Source: Deltaproteobacteria bacterium
Lineage (GTDB): Bacteria > Myxococcota_A > Polyangia > Nannocystales > Nannocystaceae
Reading direction: 5' to 3'
DNA length: 64,000 nucleotides
Assembly: GCA_016709225.1 (NCBI GenBank)
Contig: JADJEE010000012.1
Location: 124,001-188,000, forward strand
Shown: one piece after another, positions 7,935 to 15,997 of the stretch
Position numbering within the stretch: the first letter of the stretch is position 1
Layout: every line of letters begins with the position of its first letter
Program-made: the position numbers and the translations under genes
The notes under the pieces: model-generated
Databases searched by the model: none
Seen by the model: only the letters and a program-made list of their open reading frames with translations
Told to the model about the DNA's origin: nothing

Positions 7935-7962
7935 GATTGCCCCGACGAATCATCGGGCAATC
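7935..7962. repeat. 8-bp inverted repeat upstream of the molybdenum hydroxylase
   Basis: GATTGCCC (7935-7942) and GGGCAATC (7955-7962) are perfect inverted arms with 12 bases between them, part of which can extend the stem with a bulge. The repeat lies in the 69-bp gap between the end of the gene at 8000 and the hydroxylase start, 5 bp from the ATG. It could be an operator or a leader hairpin that hides the start region. There is no T run, so it is not a convincing intrinsic terminator. Confidence 0.45.
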
Positions 7963-7999
7963 CGGTTACCGCAGCAATCGCCGCGGCACGCCACCGGCC

Positions 8000-9511
8000 T
8001 CAGATCTTCTTGCAGCTCTGGGCATAGGCCTCGAAGATGTCCGTGTAGATCTTCTCGCGGACGTCCTCGGGATTCTTCGCCATCTGCTCTTTGCGGTCCG
8101 CGGGCATGTGGTCGATCATCAGTTTGCGGGCGGTCTTGCAGTCTCCCGCACGTCCGAAGCAGCCGGCGACGTAGGCGGGGAGGTTGCCCTCGAGGCTCGT
8201 GATCTGGTGGTCCTCGGCGTCCTTCGGCTTCACCTTGCCCTTCAGCTTCACGATGGTGTCGAGCGACTCCTTGCAGGCCTTCACACCGCCCTTGCTGTTG
8301 TGGACCCCCATCGAGATGGTCATGATCGCCTTCAGCAGCGCGTCGCGGTCGCTCATCTTGCCCTGGCAGTTCATCGACGCGTAGCTCTGCACCATGTTGT
8401 CGATCTGCTCGGGACCCATCATGGTGTTCGACGACTGCTCGGCGGACTTGCGGATGAGGTTCTTCCCCGCGTCGCACTGGCCGGCGATCATCAGGCACTG
8501 CCCGCGCATGTAGCCGTAGCCCGAGCGCGGGTCGTCCGACTTGTGCTTGGCGTCGAGCTTGTCGTGGGCATCGAGCTCCTTCAGGCAGCCCTTGCCGTCG
8601 CCGGCGCCCATCTTGCGCTGTGCCGCCTCGAAGTGGGCGAAGGCCTCCTCGCTCATCTCCAGCTTCGCGTTCACGAGACCGGCCGCGTTGACCGAATCGG
8701 GGGTGTCGGCGGCCTTCATCGCGGTCTTGTCGGGGTTCTCGCCGGGCCGGATCGGCCGCAGCGTGAGGCGGATCGGCGCCTTGCAGCCCTCGACCTCCTT
8801 GGCCGACTCGGAATCGCAGACCGCGAGCTTGCCGCCCTTCTTCTCGGCACTGCTCGCGCGGCTCTCGGAGGCGCCGGCACCGAAGCCGAACGCGCTGCCA
8901 CCGACCTCGGCCTTGATGGCCTTGGCCGACGCCAGACCGAACGCGCCGAGGTTGTAGCCGTAGACGAAGTGGGTGGCCTTCTCGCAGCCGTACTTGCCGT
9001 CGAGGTCCTTCTGGTAGACGGCGTCGCGCGTGGCGGTGCGGGTGCCCGCGACGTAGTACTCCATGTGGAACTTCTCGCCGCCGTTGACCCGACCGCCGAG
9101 GGTCGCGTGGCCCAGCGGCAGCTTCGCGTAGAGCTCGGCCTCGTTGTTGATGTCGAGCGTCTCGAGCGAGCCGCTGGTCCACTCGGCTGGCTTGTATGCC
9201 CCCGCCTCACCGCGGATGCTCTCGTTGCGACACTCGTCGAGCACGCGCAGGTCACAGCCCTCGTAGTGCACGAACACGATGTCGTTCGCAGCGTGCTGCT
9301 CGAAGCTCGACATGTCGGTCGCGTCCCACTCGATGATGAAGGGCCGCAGGTGGTTCTCGGGGTTGCACGCGTTCTTGCCCGCGAAGGTGTCGGCCATCAG
9401 GTTGCTCTGACCCGATGCGCGATCGGCCTTGGTGTGGGCGGCGAGCGAGCACGCGTTGCCACCGATCAGCAGCAACGATGCGGACATCGTGGAGACGAGG
9501 AATCGCGTCAT
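8000..9511 (-). CDS. secreted or lipid-anchored protein of unknown function
   Basis: A 503-residue exported protein. Residues 1-25 form a signal peptide (MTRFLVSTMSASLLLIGGNAC); the ending GGNAC is a weak lipobox, so lipidation is possible but not sure. A Cys-containing beta-rich half (to about residue 220) includes HFVYGYNLGAFGLASAKAIKAEVGG, similar in tone to small outer-membrane lipoproteins. A helical half (about 260-500) has repeated Cys and TPR-like periodicity and ends AYAQSCKKI. No family is recognised. The start has a well-placed AAGGA. A divergent promoter region separates it from the metzincin gene. Codon use matches the neighbours. Confidence 0.7.
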   Translation of the reverse strand: MTRFLVSTMSASLLLIGGNACSLAAHTKADRASGQSNLMADTFAGKNACNPENHLRPFIIEWDATDMSSFEQHAANDIVFVHYEGCDLRVLDECRNESIRGEAGAYKPAEWTSGSLETLDINNEAELYAKLPLGHATLGGRVNGGEKFHMEYYVAGTRTATRDAVYQKDLDGKYGCEKATHFVYGYNLGAFGLASAKAIKAEVGGSAFGFGAGASESRASSAEKKGGKLAVCDSESAKEVEGCKAPIRLTLRPIRPGENPDKTAMKAADTPDSVNAAGLVNAKLEMSEEAFAHFEAAQRKMGAGDGKGCLKELDAHDKLDAKHKSDDPRSGYGYMRGQCLMIAGQCDAGKNLIRKSAEQSSNTMMGPEQIDNMVQSYASMNCQGKMSDRDALLKAIMTISMGVHNSKGGVKACKESLDTIVKLKGKVKPKDAEDHQITSLEGNLPAYVAGCFGRAGDCKTARKLMIDHMPADRKEQMAKNPEDVREKIYTDIFEAYAQSCKKI

Positions 9512-9748
9512 GTCGTGGTCCTTCGGAAGGTCGCTTGGGGAGGCCGGCCGTCCGCGTCCGGAGGGGCGCGCTCGGACCTGGCGGGGACGGTGCAACTGTC
9601 GCCGACGGCGCCGCGGCGGTCGACGCTTGCACTGCAACGACGGGCGGCTCCCGCCCACGTTGCAGGGGACCGCCCCTCGCCGCGGCCCGGTTCCCCGCGC
9701 GATTCCAGGCGGTTACAGGACGCGGGCAGGGTGCGACGATATGTTTCA

Positions 9749-9777
9749 TTGAGTTGGAATGTTGGGTTTTGTAGGGT
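9749..9777 (+). promoter_or_regulatory. candidate sigma-70-type promoter of the metzincin gene
   Basis: TTGAGT (9749-9754), a 17-bp spacer and TAGGGT (9772-9777) lie in a markedly T-rich patch of an otherwise GC-rich 272-bp divergent gap. A start point near 9784 would coincide with the GTG/ATG pair at 9784/9787, so the mRNA may be leaderless. Confidence 0.4.
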
Positions 9778-9786
9778 GCTGGCGTG

Positions 9787-11463
9787 ATGCACGTCCCCGC
9801 ACGCCTCGCCCCGCTCGCCATGCTCGTGTCGCTCGCTTGCAACGCCGGTTCGACCGCCCAGGGCGGGGATGGGACCGACGAGGGCGCCAGCTCCGACCCC
9901 ACGAACACGGGCAGCGGCGCCGGCAGCGAGGGCAGCGACGGCACCGGCGTGGCCGACGACTCCGGCGGCGAGTCCGGCACTCCGGCCGGCGACGTGCCGG
10001 CCCGCGGGCTCCGCATCGCGCTGGTCGAGGCAAACCCGGGCGTTGCGATCCCAGTGGCACGCGACGGCGCGTGGGTCGGCGGCGGCGAACGCAACGCGCC
10101 GATCGTGAAGGGCCGCGACACCGCGTTCCGCGTCTACGTCGACATCGACGAGGCGGTGTGGGTGCCGCGCGACATCGAGGCGCGCATCACGGTCACGCAG
10201 CCGGACGCGCGTGAGGCCAAGAGCAGCGTGATCGTCAACGTCGACCAGGACTCGTCGGTCACCTCGCTGCAGTCGAACTTCCTGCTCGGCGTGCTGGCCG
10301 AAGACATGCAGCCGGGGGCGAAGTTCCAGGTCGAGCTGTTCGAGGCCGGCGACGGTTGGCAGTCGCTGCCCGAGCCCGCGACGCCACCGCGCGCGATCGA
10401 TGCCGGGGCCGACTTCATCGGCGTCGAGGGCACCGAGCAGACCATGAAGCTCGTCATCGTGCCGGTGGCCTACGACTTCGGCGGCTGCCAGAGCACGCCG
10501 GATCTGACCACCGAGGCGCTGCAGCCCTACGAAGACGCGATGTATCAGCAGAATCCGCTCGAGCACATCGAGATCGAGGTGCGCGCGCCGCTACCGGTCA
10601 GCGATCTCGACCTCACCGACAGCAACGACTTCTTCGCGCTGCTCAACCGCGTGGTGCAGCTCCGCGCGCAGGACGGCCCCGAGCCCAACGTCTACTACTA
10701 CGGGCTGTTCGACAACTGCGGCGCCTGCATCGGCGAGGGCGGGGGCTGTCTGCTGGGCGTGGCCCCGGGCACGCCGGGCTCGTCGCAGGGCGAGGCGTCC
10801 CAGCGCGCTGCGATCGGCGTGCGCTACCTGTCGGGCAGCGAGGTCGGCATCGAGACCTTCGTCCACGAGATCGGCCACACGCAAGGACGCGCGCACGTGG
10901 CCTGTCCGAGCGCGCAGTCGGCCGGCCCCGATCCTTCGTACCCGTACGAGGGCGGCAGCATCGGCGTGTGGGGCTTCGGCGTGCGCGACTTCAGCATCCA
11001 CAACCCCAGCAATCACACCGACTACATGAGCTACTGCAACCCGACGTGGGTGTCGGACTGGCAGTGGAACGCCACCTTCAAGCGCATCCAGGCGCTGACC
11101 GAGTGGGATGCCTTGAAGGTCGCGCCGCCGCAGACCACGATCTTGGTCGGCACGCTCAACCCCGAGACCGGCGAGTCGAACTTCTGGACCGAGCGGGGCT
11201 TCGTCGAGCCGCAGGACACCGCGGGCTCGCCCCACACGCTGGCACTGGTGGCCGGCGACATCGATCTGCACAGCACCGCCGCCGACGTCGACGCGTGGTC
11301 CGAGGGTCCATGGGTGACCGTGCGGGCCAACCTGCCCGCCGAGGCGATGATCGCTGGCAGCGACGCGTTCGAGCTGCGGATGCCCGAGCGGACCGCTCGC
11401 ATCGCACGCGAGCGCGTGCGCTTCGACCTCGCGGCTTCGATGCGCACGCCGGCGGGCGAGTGA
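9787..11463 (+). CDS. metzincin-type zinc metalloprotease lipoprotein
   Basis: A predicted cell-surface or periplasmic protease of 558 residues. The signal peptide ends in a lipobox (LVSLAC). A Gly/Ser/Thr/Asp spacer follows, about 45 residues long, then a beta-rich domain to about residue 200, then the catalytic domain. The zinc site is HEIGHTQGRAH (about 360-370; three His ligands and catalytic Glu), followed about 45 residues later by a Met-turn candidate, DYMSYC (Met near 414). These are the two defining marks of metzincins. Cys pairs flank the active site (NCGACIGEGGGCL, HVAC, SYCNP), suggesting disulfides. The subfamily is not assigned. GTG 9784 is an alternative start giving MMHVP. It is transcribed alone from the T-rich promoter region. 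Confidence 0.85.
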   Translation: MHVPARLAPLAMLVSLACNAGSTAQGGDGTDEGASSDPTNTGSGAGSEGSDGTGVADDSGGESGTPAGDVPARGLRIALVEANPGVAIPVARDGAWVGGGERNAPIVKGRDTAFRVYVDIDEAVWVPRDIEARITVTQPDAREAKSSVIVNVDQDSSVTSLQSNFLLGVLAEDMQPGAKFQVELFEAGDGWQSLPEPATPPRAIDAGADFIGVEGTEQTMKLVIVPVAYDFGGCQSTPDLTTEALQPYEDAMYQQNPLEHIEIEVRAPLPVSDLDLTDSNDFFALLNRVVQLRAQDGPEPNVYYYGLFDNCGACIGEGGGCLLGVAPGTPGSSQGEASQRAAIGVRYLSGSEVGIETFVHEIGHTQGRAHVACPSAQSAGPDPSYPYEGGSIGVWGFGVRDFSIHNPSNHTDYMSYCNPTWVSDWQWNATFKRIQALTEWDALKVAPPQTTILVGTLNPETGESNFWTERGFVEPQDTAGSPHTLALVAGDIDLHSTAADVDAWSEGPWVTVRANLPAEAMIAGSDAFELRMPERTARIARERVRFDLAASMRTPAGE

Positions 11464-11591
11464 TCGCGCGCGCCTGATCGCAGGCGCGGCCGCCCCCGAC
11501 CGCTCCGCGCCGAGTCCGGGCGCCGGTTTGCGACGGCGACCGCCTCGGGCGCTGCCCCGACGTCGCGAACGCGGCATCATGGCAGTCCGCC

Positions 11592-12134
11592 ATGCCGCGC
11601 CCACCCTGCTCGCGCAACGCCGTCGCCGCGGCGGTCCTCGCGGTCGCCGCTGCCACGCTGGTGCCGCGCGCCGCGGTGGCGCAACCCAAGCGCACCGGCA
11701 AGGGGGGCGACGTCGGACTCGGCGCGAGCCTCGGCGATCCCACGGGCGCGACCCTGAAGGTCTTCCTGCACCCGCGGCACGCGCTGGAATCCGGCGCGGG
11801 GTTCGGGCCGTTCCATCGCGGTGGCGGACGCATCCACGCGACGTACCTCTTCCACTCGCGAGCGTGGCGCGACGACGAAGGCTTCTCGCTGCACGGCTAT
11901 GTCGGCGTCGGCCTCGGCGTCGCGCTCTGGTACAAGCGCTACCTCGGACCCGCGCTGCCCAGCGACTTCAAGCGCGCCGCGCTGTTCGTGCGTGCGCCCG
12001 TGCTCGGGCTCGCGTTCCACATGCACGAGATCCCGCTCGACGTGTACATCGAGACCGCCTACAGTCCGCTCGTCACGCGCCCCGCGACGTTCTGGAACGT
12101 CGACTTCGCCCTCGGGGCCCGTTACTGGTTTTGA
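11592..12134 (+). CDS. exported small beta-barrel-like protein of unknown function
   Basis: A 180-residue protein with a Sec signal peptide (about residues 1-30, cleavage near AVAQ). The mature part alternates aromatic and Gly-rich strands (LHGYVGVGLGVALWYKRY, PLDVYIETAYSPLV) and ends in an aromatic strand, DFALGARYWF. A C-terminal Phe is typical of outer-membrane beta-barrels recognised by BamA. The size would suit an eight-stranded barrel. No family is recognised. It ends 4 bp before the murC ATG, so it probably leads the murC-bolA transcription unit; the last codons also supply murC's GAGG-like ribosome binding site. Confidence 0.75.
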   Translation: MPRPPCSRNAVAAAVLAVAAATLVPRAAVAQPKRTGKGGDVGLGASLGDPTGATLKVFLHPRHALESGAGFGPFHRGGGRIHATYLFHSRAWRDDEGFSLHGYVGVGLGVALWYKRYLGPALPSDFKRAALFVRAPVLGLAFHMHEIPLDVYIETAYSPLVTRPATFWNVDFALGARYWF

Positions 12135-12138
12135 GGCC

Positions 12139-13554
12139 ATGTTCCGCAAGAGCGACACGCACATCCACTTCGTCGGCGTCGGCGGCATCGGCATGAGCGG
12201 CATCGCCGAGGTGCTGCTGGATCTCGGCTACCGCGTCACCGGCACCGACCTGGCCGACTCCGACACCACCCGTCGGCTCGCCCAGCGCGGCGCCACCATC
12301 CACACCGGGCACGCCGCGGTCCACCTCGGCGACGCCGACGTGGTCGTGGTGTCGTCGGCGGTCGGCCGCGACAACCCCGAGCTCATCGCGGCGCGGCAGC
12401 GCAAGATCCCGGTGATCCCACGGGCCGAGATGCTGGCCGAGCTCATGCGCCTCAAGCAGGGCGTGGCCATCGCGGGCAGCCACGGCAAGACCACCACCAC
12501 CTCGCTCATCGCGTCGATCCTCCACGCCGCGCAGCTCGACCCGACCGTCGTCATCGGCGGCAAGGTCAACGCGCTCGGCTCGAACGCCAAGCTCGGCGCG
12601 GGCGAGCTCCTGGTCGCCGAGGCCGACGAGAGCGACGGCTCGTTCCTGGTGCTGACGCCGACCTTCGCGGTCGTGACCAACATCGACAGCGAGCACCTCG
12701 ACCACTACGGCACCCTCGAAGACGTCGTGCATGCATTCGTCGGCTTCGCCAACCGAGTGCCGTTCTACGGCATGTCGGTGGTCTGCCTCGACGATCCCAA
12801 CGTCGCGCGCATCCTGCCGCAGCTGGGCAAGCGCACCACGACCTACGGCATCACCCGCACCGACGCCGACTACGTGGCGGCCTCGATCCGCCACGAGGGC
12901 CTGGTCACGCACTTCCACGTCATCGTGCGCGGCCGCGACCACGGCGAGTTCACGCTGCGCATGCCCGGCGCGCACAACGTCGCCAACGCCCTCGCCGCGA
13001 TCGCCATCGCCGACGAGCTCGAGGTGCCGCTCGAGACCACGCGCGCGACCTTGGCCAGCTTCGAGGGCGTGCAGCGCCGCTTCACCGTGCGCGGCGAGGT
13101 CCGCGACGTGCTGGTGGTCGACGACTACGGCCACCACCCCACCGAGATCCGCGCGACCTTGGGCGGCGCACGCTCCAGCTTCGGCGGGCGCCGCATCGTC
13201 GCTGCGCTTCAGCCCCATCGCTACACCCGCCTGCGTGACAACCTCGAGGGCTTCGTCGCCTGCATGGACGACGCCGACGTCGTGGTCGTGACCGACGTGT
13301 ACCCGGCCGGTGAGTCACCGATCCCGGGCATCGACGCGGCACGGTTGGTCGAGCTGTTGCGCGCGCGCCGGCCCGACCGCGAGGTCGTGCACGAGCCCGA
13401 TGTCGCGCTGCTGCCGGCACGGCTGGCCCTGCTGGCGCAGCCCGGCGACCTCGTGCTCACGCTCGGCGCCGGCAACATCACCCGCACCGGCGGCCAGCTC
13501 GTCGAGGCGCTCGAGGGTCTGCGCACGCTGCACCCCACCGGAACCGAACGATGA
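12139..13554 (+). CDS. murC: UDP-N-acetylmuramate--L-alanine ligase
   Basis: MurC adds L-Ala to UDP-N-acetylmuramic acid with ATP, the first peptide-forming step of peptidoglycan synthesis, in the cytoplasm. The 471-residue length is normal. It shows the N-terminal UDP-binding Rossmann start (HFVGVGGIGMSGIAEVL, about 9-25), the ATP loop GSHGKTTTTS (about 113-122), the central-domain segment ADESDGSFL, and in the C-terminal domain VVDDYGHHPTEI followed by LQPHRYTR, both MurC signatures. It lies outside a dcw cluster: ftsZ, murG and murB are not adjacent. The upstream gene ends 4 bp before it, and the bolA-family gene overlaps its stop by 4 bp. Confidence 0.97.
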   Translation: MFRKSDTHIHFVGVGGIGMSGIAEVLLDLGYRVTGTDLADSDTTRRLAQRGATIHTGHAAVHLGDADVVVVSSAVGRDNPELIAARQRKIPVIPRAEMLAELMRLKQGVAIAGSHGKTTTTSLIASILHAAQLDPTVVIGGKVNALGSNAKLGAGELLVAEADESDGSFLVLTPTFAVVTNIDSEHLDHYGTLEDVVHAFVGFANRVPFYGMSVVCLDDPNVARILPQLGKRTTTYGITRTDADYVAASIRHEGLVTHFHVIVRGRDHGEFTLRMPGAHNVANALAAIAIADELEVPLETTRATLASFEGVQRRFTVRGEVRDVLVVDDYGHHPTEIRATLGGARSSFGGRRIVAALQPHRYTRLRDNLEGFVACMDDADVVVVTDVYPAGESPIPGIDAARLVELLRARRPDREVVHEPDVALLPARLALLAQPGDLVLTLGAGNITRTGGQLVEALEGLRTLHPTGTER

Positions 13555-13808
13555 GCCACCACGACACCGACTTCCAGGGCGACGTCCACCAGGCCATCCG
13601 CGACGCGATCGAGGCCGCCATCCCCGGCGCGCTCGTGGCCGTCGGCGGCAGCGGCGGCCACTACACCATCGAGGTCACCTCACCGGTGTTCGAGGGCAAG
13701 AACATGCTGCAGAGCCAGCGCTTGGTGCTCGGCGCCATCGCCCCGCTGATGAAGGGCGACCGCGCGCCGGTGCACGCGGTCGACAGCCTGCGCACCCACG
13801 CGAGCTAG
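13551..13808 (+). CDS. BolA/IbaG-family protein
   Basis: An 85-residue BolA-fold protein. The family core is visible as GGHYTIEVTSPVFEGKNMLQ (about 36-55), followed by QRLVLGAIAPLM and the C-terminal helix APVHAVDSLRTHAS. BolA proteins bind [2Fe-2S] clusters together with monothiol glutaredoxins and affect iron homeostasis and envelope genes. The Lys-Asn segment after FEGK and the conserved HAV.SL are present. Its ATG overlaps the murC stop (ATGA), so it is co-translated with murC. BolA-family genes next to envelope genes are known (ibaG beside murA in enterobacteria), so the link is plausible. Confidence 0.9.
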   Translation: MSHHDTDFQGDVHQAIRDAIEAAIPGALVAVGGSGGHYTIEVTSPVFEGKNMLQSQRLVLGAIAPLMKGDRAPVHAVDSLRTHAS

Positions 13809-13875
13809 CCCCGTGCACGGCCCCATCGGGGTTGCATCGTGCGGCGCCGCCGCCCACGATCCCCAGGGGTCGCCC

Positions 13876-14700
13876 GTGCACCGGCTCGCGCTCGTCATCA
13901 CCCTCGTGCTGCCTGCGTGTGGCCGCGGACCGCTGTGGTTCTTCGGCGACGACGGGCCCATCGACACGCCACGCGGCGAGTGCGACGAGGCCGACTTCCT
14001 CTTCGTGATCGACGACTCGCCCAGCATGCAGGTCCACCAGCGCGACCTCGCCGACAACGTGCCCGCGTTCCTCGACGGCGTCGAACGTGCGCTCGCCAGT
14101 GGCACCGACCTGCACGTCGGCGTGACCACGACCGATCCGTACTACGGCAACACCGGCGCATGCCGGACCCTCGGCGGGCTGGTCTCGGCGACCGTGGGCG
14201 CCAACTCGAGCAACTCCGCGTGCGGTCCGTTCGCCGCGGGCGGCAACTACATGACCGAGGACGACCCGCTGGCCGAGGCCTTCGCGTGCGCGGCCAAGGT
14301 CGGCACCCTCGGTGACGACACCGAGCGCCCGCTCGCGAGTGCGCTCGCAGCCCTCGACGCCAACGGTGACGCGGCGACTTGCAACGCGGGCTTCCTGCGC
14401 GACGACGCGCTGTTGGTGCTGGTCCTGCTCACCGACGAGGGCGATCAGTCCAAGGGTGATCCGTCGGGCCTGGCCCGCCAGCTCGCGACCATGAAGGGCG
14501 ACAACGAGGAGGCGGTGGTGGTCGTGACCCTCGCCGACGCCGGGTGCGCCGTGGGCGAGCCTCCCTGCTTCGACTGGCGCCTGAAGCAGTTCACCCAGGC
14601 GTTCGCGCACGGCTTCCTGGGTTCGATCGACGACGACTACGCCGAGCAATTCGACGCTGCCGTCGACATCGTCGCCGACGTGTGCGGGGCCGAGGGATGA
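13876..14700 (+). CDS. lipoprotein with von Willebrand factor A-like domain
   Basis: A 274-residue lipoprotein. Starting at GTG 13876, which is preceded by AGGGG at a good distance, it has a short signal peptide ending in the lipobox LVLPAC. A further GTG at 13813 would add 21 residues without signal character. From about residue 40 the sequence ADFLFVIDDSPSMQVHQ carries the DxSxS part of a MIDAS metal site, and LLVLVLLTDEGDQS is the later acidic VWA strand. Two Cys pairs are present. Such proteins probably mediate divalent-metal-dependent adhesion on the cell surface. Its stop overlaps the start of the next gene (ATGA). Confidence 0.82.
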   Translation: MHRLALVITLVLPACGRGPLWFFGDDGPIDTPRGECDEADFLFVIDDSPSMQVHQRDLADNVPAFLDGVERALASGTDLHVGVTTTDPYYGNTGACRTLGGLVSATVGANSSNSACGPFAAGGNYMTEDDPLAEAFACAAKVGTLGDDTERPLASALAALDANGDAATCNAGFLRDDALLVLVLLTDEGDQSKGDPSGLARQLATMKGDNEEAVVVVTLADAGCAVGEPPCFDWRLKQFTQAFAHGFLGSIDDDYAEQFDAAVDIVADVCGAEG

Positions 14701-15218
14701 CGCCGCTCGGTCACGCGGGGCTCGGCGTGGTGCTGGCCCATGTCGATCGTCGCCTGCCGCTGGCGGCGGTGGTGGTCGGCGCGGTCTTGCCGGACATCGA
14801 CTTCGCGCTGGTGTGGGCGCCACAGTTCAACGCATGGCACCGCGTCGTCACGCACAACCTCGTGTTCGTGGCTGCAACGTCGCTCGTTGTCGGCGTGCTG
14901 TGGTCGCGAGAGCATCGCGCGGCGCGGTGGACCTACGTCCTGGCGCTCGCGCTCGGCGGGCTCTCGCACCTGCTGGTCGACGCTTGCCTCGACGCCAACG
15001 CCAGCAACGGCATCGGCGTCGCCATCGGGTGGCCCTTTCGCGACGCGATGTGGTCGCCGTTCAATCTGCTCGACCCGGCGCCCGGGGGACCCGGCTGGGG
15101 CGATCCGACGACCGCACTGCTCGGCGCGTTGCGGGGCCTGGCATGGGAGCTGCCGGGGATCGTGCTCGCAGCGGTGCTGCTATGGCGGCGCGTCCGTGCG
15201 CGCCGTGCTCGGGCATGA
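14697..15218 (+). CDS. YdjM-like membrane-bound metal-dependent hydrolase family protein
   Basis: A 173-residue integral membrane protein of the LexA-binding inner membrane hydrolase type (YdjM). The family pattern is seen in GHAGLGVVLAHV (His in the first membrane helix), VLPDIDF, WHRVVTHNLVF and GGLSHLLVDACLD, which together supply His/Asp residues for a metal site. Four or five hydrophobic helices span the protein, and the C-terminus is Arg-rich (WRRVRARRARA), probably cytoplasmic. The biochemical activity of the family is not established. Start and stop both overlap the neighbouring genes, so this is part of one coupled unit. Confidence 0.8.
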   Translation: MTPLGHAGLGVVLAHVDRRLPLAAVVVGAVLPDIDFALVWAPQFNAWHRVVTHNLVFVAATSLVVGVLWSREHRAARWTYVLALALGGLSHLLVDACLDANASNGIGVAIGWPFRDAMWSPFNLLDPAPGGPGWGDPTTALLGALRGLAWELPGIVLAAVLLWRRVRARRARA

Positions 15219-15997
15219 TGCCGCCCATGACCTGCTCGTCCCGTCGGTTGTGCGCGATCGTGTGGCTGTGGACCGGCTGCGCCGGCGGTGAGACCGGCAG
15301 CACCGCGACCGACTTCGCCGATGGCAGCGACGGTGCCGGCACCACGCTCGGCAACACCACCGCCACGACGACCGCGTCGACGACGACCACATCGGACGCA
15401 TCGACGACCGACGTCGATGGCAGCGGCTCGGGCTCCGGCGGCCCGGATGTCGGCGGCGGCTGCGAGCCCGGCGCGATGGACTGCCCCTGCGACGGCGGCA
15501 CGTGCATGCGCGGGCTGACCTGCGAGGCCGAGGTTTGCACACCGACCGTCCAGTGCGACGACGACCCCAACGAGCCCAATGACGGCTTCGGTGCCGCGAC
15601 GATGCTCGGCAGCATCACCGACGACGACACCGAGACGCTGCCGTTCGCCGGCGTGCTCGACCACGCCGACGACGAGGACTGGTTCCGCTACGACGGCTCC
15701 GACGTGCTCGGCGAGACCGTCGACCCCGGGCGCACCTTGATGGTCGACGGCGGTGGACTCGAGCTGTGCAAGTTCTTCCAGTGCAATGCTGGCGAGGCGC
15801 AGGTCGTGTGCCCCGACGGCACCCGCGGGGTGCTCGAGAGCAACGTGCACGGCTGTTGCTCGCCGAATGCACTCAGCTTCGGCGACAGCGACGTCGAGTG
15901 CATCGGTGGAGCGTTCGACACCGGCGGCACGGTGTGGATCGCGTTGCGCGGCGCCGGTGCGCAGTGCGTCGGCTACTCGGGTGTCGCGCACTTCTGA
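15215..15997 (+). CDS. lipoprotein with Ser/Thr-rich spacer, unknown function
   Basis: A 260-residue predicted surface lipoprotein. Three in-frame ATGs (15215, 15218, 15227) precede a signal peptide ending in LWTGC. I chose the first because it overlaps the upstream stop as ATGATG, but 15227 is equally possible. After the lipidated Cys comes a spacer of about 60 residues rich in Thr, Ser, Asp and Gly, with near-pure Thr/Ser runs. A Cys-rich patch follows (CEPGAMDCPCDGGTCMRGL), then a beta-rich domain that starts DDDPNEPNDGF, a motif seen before pre-peptidase-like domains in secreted proteins. Its last 25 bp overlap the 3' end of the convergent radical SAM gene. Confidence 0.8.
   Translation: MMPPMTCSSRRLCAIVWLWTGCAGGETGSTATDFADGSDGAGTTLGNTTATTTASTTTTSDASTTDVDGSGSGSGGPDVGGGCEPGAMDCPCDGGTCMRGLTCEAEVCTPTVQCDDDPNEPNDGFGAATMLGSITDDDTETLPFAGVLDHADDEDWFRYDGSDVLGETVDPGRTLMVDGGGLELCKFFQCNAGEAQVVCPDGTRGVLESNVHGCCSPNALSFGDSDVECIGGAFDTGGTVWIALRGAGAQCVGYSGVAHF

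Noticed and set aside
5123..7936. A 937-codon plus-strand open frame opposite the molybdenum hydroxylase gene
   Set aside because: Mirror frame of a well-supported gene; no family pattern and a translation dominated by Arg, Val, Ala and His.
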